A stretch of 62,415 nucleotides of DNA from Candidatus Termititenax sp. GTDB lineage: Bacteria; Margulisbacteria; Riflemargulisbacteria; GWF2-35-9; DYQY01. Positions 17,491 to 26,540 of this stretch are shown here, one piece after another; positions within the stretch are counted from its first letter, which is position 1, and each line of letters starts with the position of its first letter. The translations under genes were made by a program, and so were the position numbers. The notes beneath the pieces were generated by a model, which did no database searches, had not been told where the DNA came from, and worked only from the letters and a program-made list of their open reading frames with translations. The stretch lies in contig DYQY01000009.1 in the NCBI GenBank assembly GCA_020719045.1, positions 1 to 62,415 on the forward strand, read 5' to 3'.

Positions 17491-19661
17491 TCAATCCACA
17501 TCCCTATTGATAATAATATCGCCAATCCTACTCCCAACAGTATAACGAACAAAAGCCCAAAAAGTAAAAATATTTTTTTCTTTACCAAATACTTACTAGC
17601 TGACTCAACCCAATAAAAAAATAACTTTGAAAATTTGGACATAGACTTCTCATACTGTATCCTCTTTATATCGAAAGGACTCCTATAACCAACAAATACT
17701 GATCCTAAGATATTAACGCCATAACGTTCCAGTACACTTAAAGTTTCTTTATAAGAACTTACTTTTGACACGCCCTGCTCTATTAAAAGAACAATGTTCC
17801 TACTCTTCATTGCCATAATCCATCCTTCTGCATAAACATTTGCTGGTGGCAGCATTATAAAAATAGAATCAAACTCATACTGAGCTTTAGCAATTAAATC
17901 ATTGAAGTAAGCGCTTAGCATCGTATCAATTGGACTTCTCTTCCCATTTCCGACATATATAAAGAACAAATTCTCGTGTTCTGTTTTTCTAGTTACTTCT
18001 TTAAAAGTCTTTTCTCCCTCAAACATTTCAAGTAAGCCCTCTCGTTCTGGCTCTTTGTTTAGCTTACCAAGTGTAGGGCTCCTAAGGTTTGCATCAACAA
18101 CCAAAACCTTCATACCGCTTTTGCTCTCGTTAATCGCCAAATTAACCGTTACTGTTGGATTAGCTACTGATATATCAACCGGCATCGTGCAAGTAATCTT
18201 ATTGGAAGCATTGTTAATTAGAATCTTAATCAATACTGTTTTATACGCTTCAACAAAGTAACTGTTAGCTGGATAGTTATTAATATTAGCCTTTTCAATA
18301 TTCCTTCTAGTTGGTAAAAACCCTAATGGTTCACAAAGCTTTTCAAGCCTTACAATATCATCATAAATATTAATCGTGTTTTCTAAATAGTTCTTTATAA
18401 CAACTAAAACAAGCGAAAACAAAAAACTTGTCATAAAAACAAACAATACTTTTGCTTTTCTACCTGAATAATATCCACCCTGTGGCATTTGTGGAGCAGA
18501 AACAAGCTTTACGTTTCCTACATTAATCTCTTCAGCTAAATTTGCTTCCTGAAGCTTCTTAAGTAATGCTACATTATATTCGCTCTCCATATCGTAAAGC
18601 TTCTTTGCCTGCAAAATATCATAATTTTCCACTGCGTACTTATTAGAAATCCCATAATCTCTTAACTCCTTAGAGTAAATATTTATCTTATTCTTGATTT
18701 CATCTATCTTATCCTCTTGGTTCTTTATCTTCTTTAATAAGTCTTCATAATAACCTGTTAACAAATTTCCTCCTTTTAAGGAGATTGCTCTAAGTTCTTT
18801 CTTAAACTGTTGATTAACAACATTGTATTGTTCGCTAATATACTTATCCTGAGGATTTGCCTTCATTTGTGTATATAGGCTTTGTTTCTTATCTATCAGT
18901 CCCTTCAAAAGAGACGAGTCAACATGTTTTGCATAAAAACCACCACCATTTTCAAGTTCGTCCTGAAGATTAACTTTGATCTGATTTGCAATCAATAATT
19001 CTGAACGTAAAGAAGCAAGATCACCCTTTAAGGAGTCTCCTCTTTTTGCAAAAGTGCTTTCTGCTCCAGCCGAAAGTAAGCTTGAAGCGTTTTTATTAGA
19101 ATTTATTATCTGCCTGTATTTATTAAGCCTTTCTTCTGACTCAGCCAACTGTTTCTCTATAATCGATTTTGTCTTTTCGCTAGTATCACGATAAATGGAG
19201 GCGTTCTGTTTTAGAATATATTTTGTATAAGCATCAACAAGCCTATAAGATAATTCTGGTTTTTCTGTAACTGCTATCAAATGAACAAGGTTTGTATTAG
19301 CCTCTTTATTTAATTTTACTAATTGCAACACGTCTTCTCTACCAATTTTTGCACTAGGCAATGCTGTGTTGACATCAATAATAACCTTATCAATAACTTC
19401 CTTTGATTTCATTAGCCTGAACTCAGTTTCAAATATTGAAGAGGCATTTGTCCATGACTCCTGTACAAGTGGTGCCATTTGAGAAAACCACTGCACATCA
19501 CTTACGCTCTTTATTAATAACCTAGCATCAGCATAATATTTTGGTTTCTCTAAAATGAAAAAAACAAGAGAAGCTAATGTCGCCGTAAGTGAAATAAACA
19601 ACACTAGCCTGATATTTAGCATTACAACATTAAAAAAATATTTAATATCCTTGGTATCCAT
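17487..19661 (-). CDS. Wzc/GumC-like polysaccharide co-polymerase with degenerate tyrosine-kinase domain
   Basis: 724 residues. Membrane helix near 15-35, a Wzz-type periplasmic domain with long coiled coils (about 40-400), a second helix (about 407-425), then a cytoplasmic domain related to bacterial tyrosine kinases. The Walker A region (about 490-510) reads MPVDISVANPTVTVNLA where active enzymes have a GKS/T-T loop. The Walker A' is DANLRSP. The Walker B region (about 600) reads FIMLPP without its aspartate. There is no C-terminal tyrosine cluster; the protein ends in an extra membrane helix (about 700-722). It probably controls chain length or bridges to the outer-membrane exporter without kinase activity. 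Confidence 0.88.
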   Translation of the reverse strand: MDTKDIKYFFNVVMLNIRLVLFISLTATLASLVFFILEKPKYYADARLLIKSVSDVQWFSQMAPLVQESWTNASSIFETEFRLMKSKEVIDKVIIDVNTALPSAKIGREDVLQLVKLNKEANTNLVHLIAVTEKPELSYRLVDAYTKYILKQNASIYRDTSEKTKSIIEKQLAESEERLNKYRQIINSNKNASSLLSAGAESTFAKRGDSLKGDLASLRSELLIANQIKVNLQDELENGGGFYAKHVDSSLLKGLIDKKQSLYTQMKANPQDKYISEQYNVVNQQFKKELRAISLKGGNLLTGYYEDLLKKIKNQEDKIDEIKNKINIYSKELRDYGISNKYAVENYDILQAKKLYDMESEYNVALLKKLQEANLAEEINVGNVKLVSAPQMPQGGYYSGRKAKVLFVFMTSFLFSLVLVVIKNYLENTINIYDDIVRLEKLCEPLGFLPTRRNIEKANINNYPANSYFVEAYKTVLIKILINNASNKITCTMPVDISVANPTVTVNLAINESKSGMKVLVVDANLRSPTLGKLNKEPEREGLLEMFEGEKTFKEVTRKTEHENLFFIYVGNGKRSPIDTMLSAYFNDLIAKAQYEFDSIFIMLPPANVYAEGWIMAMKSRNIVLLIEQGVSKVSSYKETLSVLERYGVNILGSVFVGYRSPFDIKRIQYEKSMSKFSKLFFYWVESASKYLVKKKIFLLFGLLFVILLGVGLAILLSIGMWIE

Positions 19662-20605
19662 TAAATGTTTCCTAGGTTCCTAAGCTGATTAGAAATATCT
19701 GAAGGATAATAAAGAGCGTCCCTTACGTTCTGTAATTGCCTTAACAAAAATTCCCAATTTGCAATAACACCTTTGGGAACAAAAACTACTGTTCCTGGCT
19801 CTACTGCTAAATTATCTAAAGGAACACCTATATCATGATTAATTTTTATTCTTCTTATGCTATCTTTATCCGTCTTTCCTCCAACAAGGACGACCACTTC
19901 ATCTCCTGCCGATTCTAACATTCCTCTAGCATGTGATATATAGTCCATCACTTTTGAATTCTCCACATATGGAAACCAACCTGGGTTCAACACCTGTCCC
20001 AAAACATAGACCTTATTAAACCTTTTCTCAACATAGATAAGATCATCTTTTTGAAACTTAATATCTCTAATCTTATCTAGGTTGCCAGCTACAAGATCTA
20101 TATTAAAGGATTTATCTCCTCGCCTAATAGTAATATTTCGCTTATCTGCTTCGCTAGTAAAACCCTTTGCCATCTGTATCATTGCATAGATGTTTTTTAC
20201 TGAATCGTTTCCATCATCTACTTCATATAGACCTGGAAAAATAACCTCACCCAAAACATAAACAGGTATTGTTTTTGCTTGAACTAGCGACAACTCTACC
20301 TTTGCATCCAATAAATATTTATTATATTTAGCTTCAAGAATTGATTTGACTTCATTGATGCTTTTATTGTTAATCTCTATTAATCCAATGATAGGCAAAT
20401 CAATATATCCATTCAAAGATATCTCTTGTTTTAATGCTTCATTTGTTGTTCTTTCATATAACCCTGACTCTGTTGACCTTGAAAAAACAAGAACGCCAAG
20501 AACATCTTTTGGGCCAAGAAGATAGCTATTGTCTACTGAAAAACCAAAACCCATAATAAAAAACAATACTAGAAATCTAATAATAATTGATCCCCTCACA
20601 ATCAA
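19661..20605 (-). CDS. Outer-membrane polysaccharide export protein (Wza-like)
   Basis: 314 residues. Hydrophobic signal segment (about 7-22), then a polysaccharide-export domain starting YLLGPKDVLGVLVF, and two SLBB-type repeats (VYVLGEVIFPGLYEVDD and VYVLGQVLNPGWFPY). No lipobox cysteine is seen, unlike Escherichia coli Wza. It should form or cap the outer-membrane channel for the polysaccharide. The longest frame starts with TTG at 20605; a GTG two codons on is better spaced from a weak AAGG. The gene ends one base into the next start (TAATG). Confidence 0.92.
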   Translation of the reverse strand: MIVRGSIIIRFLVLFFIMGFGFSVDNSYLLGPKDVLGVLVFSRSTESGLYERTTNEALKQEISLNGYIDLPIIGLIEINNKSINEVKSILEAKYNKYLLDAKVELSLVQAKTIPVYVLGEVIFPGLYEVDDGNDSVKNIYAMIQMAKGFTSEADKRNITIRRGDKSFNIDLVAGNLDKIRDIKFQKDDLIYVEKRFNKVYVLGQVLNPGWFPYVENSKVMDYISHARGMLESAGDEVVVLVGGKTDKDSIRRIKINHDIGVPLDNLAVEPGTVVFVPKGVIANWEFLLRQLQNVRDALYYPSDISNQLRNLGNI

Positions 20606-20664
20606 GCCTTATACTATTTATATTAGCACTGAAACGTTTAAGACATAAATTTGCAATAAACAAA

Positions 20665-22086
20665 CTAATAAGCGCCTTTTCTTTCAAACACAGATATGAT
20701 TGTTTTAAATATTATAATAATATCATAAATAAACGACCAATTATCAATATACTTCATATCTAATTGCATCCAAGTATTAAAATCTATTTCACTTCTTCCG
20801 CTTATCTGCCATAAACAAGTAAGACCTGGCTTTATAGATAATCTTCTTCTAAACTCATCTTTATATACCCAAACCTCCTCAGGCAATGGTGGTCTTGGAC
20901 CAACAATACTCATTTCGCCTTTTAAAATGTTAAATAATTGAGGCAACTCATCTATACTGTATCTTCTTAAAAACCCTCCGATAGGAGTAAGTCTAGGGTC
21001 TTTCTTAATTTTAAACACAGGTCCGTCCATCTCATTTTTGCTCATTAATGATTGTTTTATCTGCTCCGCATCCTTAACCATTGTTCTAAACTTATACATC
21101 CTGAACTTTCTACCACCCAAGCCAACTCTTTCCTGTACAAAGAAAACTGAGCCCTTAGATGTCAGTTTTACGGCAATTGCAACAGGAACAAATACAAGGG
21201 GCAAAAGCACTAATAATGCAATAAACGAACAAATCTTATCAAACAAAAACTTTAATAAAATCACCTTATGCTTGTCTGATGTAGAAGAATAGAAAATCAT
21301 CGGATATAAACCAATATATTCAATTTCTGTTTTCATAAAATTCATCTTAAGTCCTTTTAAACTAATCATTGTCATTACTCCAGCTCGCTCAAATACATCT
21401 AAATACTCTCTGTGCTTACCTAAGGCATCGCCTACCTCTGGAAATATTACTAAATCAAGGGCATGCTTCTTAAGTAGTGCATCAAAGTCCAAGGGGTCAT
21501 CCATTAGTAACTCATTATATTTAAACATGGGATTATCTTTTGTCTTCTTAACTCCTATAACATTAAATCCCCAATAGCGATTCTGAGATATTTCATCAAT
21601 CACTGCTTCTGCTTCATATGTGTTACCAAAAATAAAAACCTTATGACGTTTTTCACTCTTTGAACTGAAATAATGCACGGCTTTTCTAAAGAAAAAGTGA
21701 AATGCAACAGAAAATACAGAAAACATCACAAAATATAAAACTATAAAGAACCTCATAGGAAAATCTCGTCTAAACAAAAAATATACAACTAATGCATATG
21801 ACATCGCAGCTAACTGAGTGTATAGCAGATTCTTCGTTACCTCTGAAAGATCATAGTATCTATCGTAACTATATACCTTATTCTTACGCCCAATATAAAC
21901 CATAAAAAAAGCAAACAACAAAAATAACTCAACATACTCATATGGAGCCGTTGATGGAAAATATTGAGAATAAGAAGGAAAAAAACTGTGAATGATTAAC
22001 TGAGATAAAACAAAACATAATCCGTTAATGATAATATCCAATGCTCTATTTAAATATGAGGATTTTATCAAATTATTTTTTAACAT
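20665..22086 (-). CDS. Undecaprenyl-phosphate sugar phosphotransferase (WbaP/WcaJ family)
   Basis: About 473 residues. Four or five N-terminal membrane helices, a Rossmann-like CoA-binding domain (HKVFIFGNTYEAEAVI), a further helix, and the catalytic C-terminal domain with KFRTM, DELPQLFNILKGEMSIVGPRPP and KPGLTCLWQISGRSEI signatures. It starts repeat-unit synthesis by moving a sugar-1-phosphate onto undecaprenyl phosphate. The longest frame begins at a TTG (22104); the ATG at 22086 has GGGGAG seven bases upstream, so I prefer it. It overlaps the upstream glycosyltransferase gene by 14 bases. Confidence 0.95.
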   Translation of the reverse strand: MLKNNLIKSSYLNRALDIIINGLCFVLSQLIIHSFFPSYSQYFPSTAPYEYVELFLLFAFFMVYIGRKNKVYSYDRYYDLSEVTKNLLYTQLAAMSYALVVYFLFRRDFPMRFFIVLYFVMFSVFSVAFHFFFRKAVHYFSSKSEKRHKVFIFGNTYEAEAVIDEISQNRYWGFNVIGVKKTKDNPMFKYNELLMDDPLDFDALLKKHALDLVIFPEVGDALGKHREYLDVFERAGVMTMISLKGLKMNFMKTEIEYIGLYPMIFYSSTSDKHKVILLKFLFDKICSFIALLVLLPLVFVPVAIAVKLTSKGSVFFVQERVGLGGRKFRMYKFRTMVKDAEQIKQSLMSKNEMDGPVFKIKKDPRLTPIGGFLRRYSIDELPQLFNILKGEMSIVGPRPPLPEEVWVYKDEFRRRLSIKPGLTCLWQISGRSEIDFNTWMQLDMKYIDNWSFIYDIIIIFKTIISVFERKGAY

Positions 22087-23185
22087 CTGTTTGCTCCCCA
22101 GCAATAATTTTATTAATTTCTTCTTTAAATCTTTTCTTAGAAAACCTTAAAGCATTCTCTCGTATCTTCTTTTTATTCCATTTAGTATTTTCAAGTGCAA
22201 GAACGGCATCAGCAAGTAACTTTGAATCAAATTCATCAAAAAATATACCTGTCTCATTCTCTACAACTGTCTCCAACGCTCCACCACCCCTATAAGCGAC
22301 GACTGGCTTACCACAAAGCTGGGCCTCCACAGACACAATCCCAAAATCTTCTTCCCCTGGGAAAATAAATGCTTCACACCTACCAAGATAATCTGCGACA
22401 ACCTCATCTGGCTGCCAACCCATTATTTCCACATTATTCCTAGCCATCTCTTTTAATCTCTGTTTTTCAGGCCCATCACCAATGACAATAAGTCGCTTAT
22501 TCAAATTATTAAAAGCTTCTACAGCAAGGTCAACCCTCTTATAACCAATTAACCTTGAGACTACTAGATAAAAGCCCTCACTTTTTTCAGACAAGCAAAA
22601 CCTATCTTCCTCAACAGGCGGATATACCATTATTGATTCCTTAGCATAAGTACTATAAATTCTTTTGGCAACATTTTTGGAATTAGCGATTATAAAATCT
22701 ATCTTTACTGTAGACCTTTTATCAAAGAACCTTAACGGCACACTAATAAAACTAACCAACAATCGCAATAACCCAGCAACTTTTTCTTTCTTAAGATACT
22801 CTTCTTCTCTGTACAAAAATCTAGGTGGATTATGCATATAACATATATGCTTCTGCCCCTTTTTAACTTTAACTCCACTAGCAAAGTTTGCACTGCTACT
22901 TAAAATCAAATCATAGCTGGAAAGATCCATTGTTCTGAATACTATTGGATACACAAAAAAAAGCCACTTCTGAATCTTAGAAATATATGGGGTTTTCTGC
23001 ATAAAAGAAGTAATTACCTTTGCAGTCTTAAACGCAGGCCAGGTTTTATCTGGAAAATATATCGAAGTATAAATTGGAGCTTCCGGGAACATCTCATGAA
23101 AAACAGAAACCACATATTCTGCACCGCCATACTGACTTAAAAAGTCATGCACAATAGCAATGTTATTTTTTCTTATCATATACAT
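22073..23185 (-). CDS. GT4 family glycosyltransferase, first gene of the polysaccharide operon
   Basis: About 370 residues. IAIVHDFLSQYGGAEYVVSVF gives the acceptor loop, and FPGEEDFGIVSVEAQLCGKPVVAYRGGG the donor-binding EX7E-type motif. Its N-terminal pattern is common in mannosyl- or glucosyl-transferases placed next to WbaP-type enzymes. Start uncertain: in-frame TTG at 23212, ATG at 23185 or ATG at 23179. I chose 23185. A TATACT hexamer sits only five bases before it, so the transcript may be nearly leaderless. Confidence 0.88.
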   Translation of the reverse strand: MYMIRKNNIAIVHDFLSQYGGAEYVVSVFHEMFPEAPIYTSIYFPDKTWPAFKTAKVITSFMQKTPYISKIQKWLFFVYPIVFRTMDLSSYDLILSSSANFASGVKVKKGQKHICYMHNPPRFLYREEEYLKKEKVAGLLRLLVSFISVPLRFFDKRSTVKIDFIIANSKNVAKRIYSTYAKESIMVYPPVEEDRFCLSEKSEGFYLVVSRLIGYKRVDLAVEAFNNLNKRLIVIGDGPEKQRLKEMARNNVEIMGWQPDEVVADYLGRCEAFIFPGEEDFGIVSVEAQLCGKPVVAYRGGGALETVVENETGIFFDEFDSKLLADAVLALENTKWNKKKIRENALRFSKKRFKEEINKIIAGEQTDVKK

Positions 23186-23190
23186 ATAAT

Positions 23191-23231
23191 AGTATACTTC
23201 CTGCTGTAACAAAATAGTTTTGCATTACAGC
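23191..23231 (-). promoter_or_regulatory. Possible promoter and dyad operator ahead of the polysaccharide operon
   Basis: GCTGTAA (23203-23209) and TTACAGC (23225-23231) form a perfect 7-base inverted repeat with a 15-base centre. It ends seven bases from TATACT (minus strand, 23191-23196), a fair -10. No good -35 is visible at 16-18 bases, so the dyad may be an activator site that replaces it. This is inferred from position and symmetry only. Confidence 0.35.
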
Positions 23232-23275
23232 TATGTATGATAAATCTATAGATTTTACAAAATGGTATTATAAAG

Positions 23276-23374
23276 ATGAACATTCTACGACCCTCTCCAT
23301 TTCATTTATGAAACGGAGAGGGTGACGGGACTAATCTTTATTTAAAAATACTTATAACTTCCGTGGGTGAGGGT
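23276..23374. repeat. Intergenic hairpin repeat, copy A
   Basis: A 99-base element with a strong stem (ACCCTCTCC at 23290-23298 against GGAGAGGGT at 23315-23323), followed by a conserved ACTAATCTTTATT segment and ACTTCCGTGGG. Copy B at 35867-35963 aligns along its whole length, including the ATGAACAT edge. Both lie just after the stop codon of a minus-strand gene. It may be a dispersed REP/MITE-like unit that also serves as an mRNA 3' end. Confidence 0.75.
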
Positions 23375-23379
23375 AAAAA

Positions 23380-24123
23380 CTATATTTTATTTATTTTGAA
23401 AAATATACTAGGTGTATAACTAGTTTTGCGCACCCAAAATGGTATTAATTTTTCAATAAATGCTAACCTGCTCTGACCAACAATCTTCTTTAAGATTGGA
23501 GATCTAAGCAAAGAAGAGTCAACTTTAGAAACGATAACAAATCCATGCTCAGCCAGCTTCTCACGAATATATGCTGGATGGAAGTTGTAGGTAAGCCCTT
23601 TTTGACTTCTATTCTCTGGTGTTCTTGAAAATGGATTTAACGCATCTTTCTTACCAAGCAGTTTTCTCACTATTTCTAACCAGTTTCTTTTATTAGCAAC
23701 TTCAAGTATAAATACTGCATCCTTCTTAAGAACCCTGTTTAGCTCTTTAAAGTATAAATCTGGATCTTCCACATGATGCATAACCCTTATTGAACAACCA
23801 CCATCAAAGGTATCTTTATCAAAAGGTAATTCATAGAAACTTCCTTGAACAAAACTTAGGTTCTTGTTCTTTCCAAGTTTCTCTTTTGCGCTTACCAATA
23901 GTTTGTCGGAATAGTCTAATAATGTTGCTTTTTTAGCTTTATCTTTGTAAACAGGTGCAAGCCTACCAAAACCGGCTCCTAAATCTAAAAAGCTATCATA
24001 ATTTTTTGAAAGCATCTTTTGCAGAACATCTTTTTCTATAAGGTCTTCATATTGCCTACTACCCCAAAAGTCTGCCTCATAGTTAGTGTCATTATAATTA
24101 GTAATATTGCGCTTATTTGCCAT
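23380..24123 (-). CDS. SAM-dependent methyltransferase (UbiE/Coq5-like class I)
   Basis: 247 residues. Motif I is FLDLGAGFGRLAPVYK, an acidic residue ends the second strand (LLDYSDKLL), and GGCSIRVMHHVEDPDLYFKELNRVLK gives the motif III/post-III region of Methyltransf_11 proteins. The substrate is unknown; place near glycan genes suggests a sugar. The ATG has AGAGGG upstream, and a TATAAT -10 lies at 24150-24155. Flanked by hairpin repeat A at its 3' end and divergent from pseC. Confidence 0.85.
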   Translation of the reverse strand: MANKRNITNYNDTNYEADFWGSRQYEDLIEKDVLQKMLSKNYDSFLDLGAGFGRLAPVYKDKAKKATLLDYSDKLLVSAKEKLGKNKNLSFVQGSFYELPFDKDTFDGGCSIRVMHHVEDPDLYFKELNRVLKKDAVFILEVANKRNWLEIVRKLLGKKDALNPFSRTPENRSQKGLTYNFHPAYIREKLAEHGFVIVSKVDSSLLRSPILKKIVGQSRLAFIEKLIPFWVRKTSYTPSIFFKINKI

Positions 24124-24230
24124 TTACACACCCTCTAATTGTTTTCTTAATTATAGGTTATGACTTGAACAAAAACAAACTTTATTAGTAATCATTTTCA
24201 GCAAAACAAATATTTGATACTATAGAAAAC

Positions 24231-25367
24231 ATGAAAACAATTACTTATAACACACAGAACATTTCATTTACAGATAAACTCAAGGTCTTTTTCGCACTTT
24301 CCGACCCATATTTAACTCAAGGTCCTGCAATAAAAAAGTTTGAAGATGAACTTGCTAAATATTTAAACGTAAAGCATGTAATAGCTGTCTGCAACGGAAC
24401 AGCTGCGCTCCATATCATTAACCTTGCTGTTGGTTATAACGAAGGCGACGTTGGACTAACTTCACCAAACACCTTTGTTGCTACATCCAATGGTGGAATT
24501 TACTCTGGAGGAACGCCTGCTTTCTCAGACATTAATAATTCTGATTTCAATCTAGATATTCAAAATATCCCAAAAATAACTAATCTTAAAACCATTTCTC
24601 CTGTTCATTTTGGAGGATTTCCGGTTGACATGAAAAAACTCAGAGAACTATTTCCAAAAACCATCATCATAGAAGACGCTGCTCATGCTATTGGCAGTGA
24701 ATATTTTGACGGAAAAGATTGGCAGAAAATTGGTAGCTGTAAATACAGCGATGCAAGTATCTTATCATTTCATCCCCTCAAGAATCTAACAACTGGTGAA
24801 GGCGGAGCTATTACCACTAATAACGATGAGCTAGCTGAAAAGTGTCGTGCCTTAAGAACTCATGGAATAAAAGGAACTCAATCCAAGGAACAACCTTGGT
24901 CATATGAAATGCAAACGCTTGGATTCAATTACAGAATAACCGATTTCCAGTGTGTGCTAGGTTCTTCGCAGCTCAAAAGACTAGATAAATTTGTCGCTCG
25001 TCAAAGAGAAATAGCTAGCTATTATAAAAAATCATTTAAAAACATTGCTGGTATAGACTATGTTCACGAAAAGGACTGGCAGAAAAGTAGCTATCATTTG
25101 TTTACACTTCTTGTAGATTGGAAATCTTTTGGAACTAGCAGGGCTGAATTTATGTTGAAATTAAAAGAAAAAAATATCATGACACAAGTTCACTATATCC
25201 CAGTCTATAAGCATCCTTTCTATAAACAGTTCAATATTAACGAAAAGGACTTCCCTGTTTCAGAAAGTTATTATGAACGAACTATTTCTATCCCTTGTTC
25301 TTCAAAGATGAAAATATCTGACGCCAAACGAGTTGTAAGGGAAATAGAAAATATACTCAAGCTATGA
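24231..25367 (+). CDS. pseC: UDP-4-amino-4,6-dideoxy-N-acetyl-beta-L-altrosamine transaminase (PseC, DegT family)
   Basis: 378 residues, full length for DegT/DnrJ/EryC1 sugar aminotransferases. LTQGPAIKKFEDELAKY and the PVHFGGFPVDM stretch match PseC. EDAAHA (149-153 region) and the PLP lysine K184 in SFHPLKNLTTGEGG are present. PseC aminates the 4-keto product of PseB, the second step to pseudaminic acid. It is on the opposite strand to the rest of the pathway (27116-33519). No clear ribosome binding site precedes the ATG. A related 3' fragment remains at 26906-27127. Confidence 0.9.
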   Translation: MKTITYNTQNISFTDKLKVFFALSDPYLTQGPAIKKFEDELAKYLNVKHVIAVCNGTAALHIINLAVGYNEGDVGLTSPNTFVATSNGGIYSGGTPAFSDINNSDFNLDIQNIPKITNLKTISPVHFGGFPVDMKKLRELFPKTIIIEDAAHAIGSEYFDGKDWQKIGSCKYSDASILSFHPLKNLTTGEGGAITTNNDELAEKCRALRTHGIKGTQSKEQPWSYEMQTLGFNYRITDFQCVLGSSQLKRLDKFVARQREIASYYKKSFKNIAGIDYVHEKDWQKSSYHLFTLLVDWKSFGTSRAEFMLKLKEKNIMTQVHYIPVYKHPFYKQFNINEKDFPVSESYYERTISIPCSSKMKISDAKRVVREIENILKL

Positions 25368-25379
25368 TAAACTCTAACC

Positions 25380-25784
25380 ATGTCATACATTAGGTGGAAA
25401 CAACGTTTTAATAATTATCAAAGTGCACTAAACTCACTAGAGGAAGGCATTCAATTAGCTAAAACAAGAACCTTATCCGACCTTGAAAAACAAGGAGTTA
25501 TACAAGGATTTGAGTTTACACACGAACTTTTCTGGAAAACTATTAAAGATTTCCTGGAATTTAAAGGCAATATCAAAGTATTCGGGTCAAAAGATGCTAC
25601 AAAGGAAGCCTTCTCTCAAGGGCTTATCTCAAATGGAGACTCTTGGATGAGCATGATTGAAAGCAGAAACCTTACTTCGCATACCTACAACAAAGCAGTT
25701 GCTAATGACATTGTTTCTAAAATCATTGAACAATATTATGACCTTTTCAAACAATTTGAAAATAAAATGATTGAATTCCTTTAA
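25380..25784 (+). CDS. HEPN-fold toxin, HI0074-like nucleotidyltransferase partner
   Basis: 134 residues, all helical. It resembles the HI0074/NTase-substrate-binding family (FEFTHELFWKTIKDFLEF is characteristic). The HEPN signature R-x4-H-x-Y is present as R96, H101 and Y103 (RNLTSHTY). In the known MntA/HepT systems HEPN proteins of this kind are RNases that the partner nucleotidyltransferase silences by AMPylating the tyrosine. It starts 12 bases after pseC and its partner begins one base after its stop. Confidence 0.88.
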   Translation: MSYIRWKQRFNNYQSALNSLEEGIQLAKTRTLSDLEKQGVIQGFEFTHELFWKTIKDFLEFKGNIKVFGSKDATKEAFSQGLISNGDSWMSMIESRNLTSHTYNKAVANDIVSKIIEQYYDLFKQFENKMIEFL

Positions 25785-25785
25785 A

Positions 25786-26091
25786 ATGAGTTTTGGAATT
25801 AGCTCTGCATCCTTAAATAAATTAATTACACTTTTTAAACAATCGCCAAACATTACAGAAGTAAAACTTTATGGTTCCAGAGCTATTGGAACCTACAAAG
25901 ATGGCTCAGACATTGATATTACAATCATGAACAGTGCCTTCTCTTACGATGACTTGTTAAACCTAACTAACAGAATAGATGATTTACTTATACCATATAA
26001 AGTTGACATCTCAATCTTCAATACGCTTGATAATGAGGAACTAATAGAGCATATCAATAAACATGGCGTATTTTTTTATAAGAAAAGCTAG
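25786..26091 (+). CDS. Minimal nucleotidyltransferase antitoxin (MntA-like)
   Basis: About 101 residues. It carries the GSx10DxD motif of MNT proteins (GSRAIGTYKDGSDIDI, residues 30-45), which binds ATP and metal. It pairs with the HEPN gene just before it, and probably adenylylates it. An in-frame TTG at 25771 would overlap the HEPN gene, but the ATG at 25786, right after that stop, is more likely by re-initiation. Confidence 0.88.
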   Translation: MSFGISSASLNKLITLFKQSPNITEVKLYGSRAIGTYKDGSDIDITIMNSAFSYDDLLNLTNRIDDLLIPYKVDISIFNTLDNEELIEHINKHGVFFYKKS

Positions 26092-26099
26092 TCTAAATT

Positions 26100-26540
26100 T
26101 TAACCAACATATTTCTTTAACTTATTATACATACCAATCATCAACTCATAACCAGTTAAAGCTAATTTAATATTTTGAATTCTTTCATCTAAACTATCTG
26201 GATATTCATGAGACAAAATATTTCTTATCTCCCTTAACTTATCCCAATCATCAGCAGACTCTATAATCTCAAGTTTTTCTAATATGTTAACTATATCTTT
26301 CATGGGAATCGTATAGTCATTAATCTCTTTTAATTCTATAAGAACATTTTTAAATAACTTGGAACCAATCTTATCCTGGATTTTTGAGAAATTAAACAAA
26401 AAACTATTTATAAGTCTTTGGTTCTCGTAGTTGCCAAAAAAAATTTCATTTAAGTCTACCAACTGAATATCAGAATAATCCTTGTTACCATTTTCTATCA
26501 TTTGATCAAGTAACTTAAAGTTCTCATTTAAATTTGGCAT
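26100..26540 (-). CDS. HEPN-fold toxin (HepT-like)
   Basis: 146 residues, helical. The R-x4-H-x-Y signature of HepT RNase toxins is at R106, H111 and Y113 (RNILSHEY). The sequence is unlike the HEPN protein of the neighbouring pair, so it is a separate system and not a duplicate. The start overlaps its upstream partner by 13 bases. It converges on the other pair with only eight bases between stops. Confidence 0.85.
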   Translation of the reverse strand: MPNLNENFKLLDQMIENGNKDYSDIQLVDLNEIFFGNYENQRLINSFLFNFSKIQDKIGSKLFKNVLIELKEINDYTIPMKDIVNILEKLEIIESADDWDKLREIRNILSHEYPDSLDERIQNIKLALTGYELMIGMYNKLKKYVG

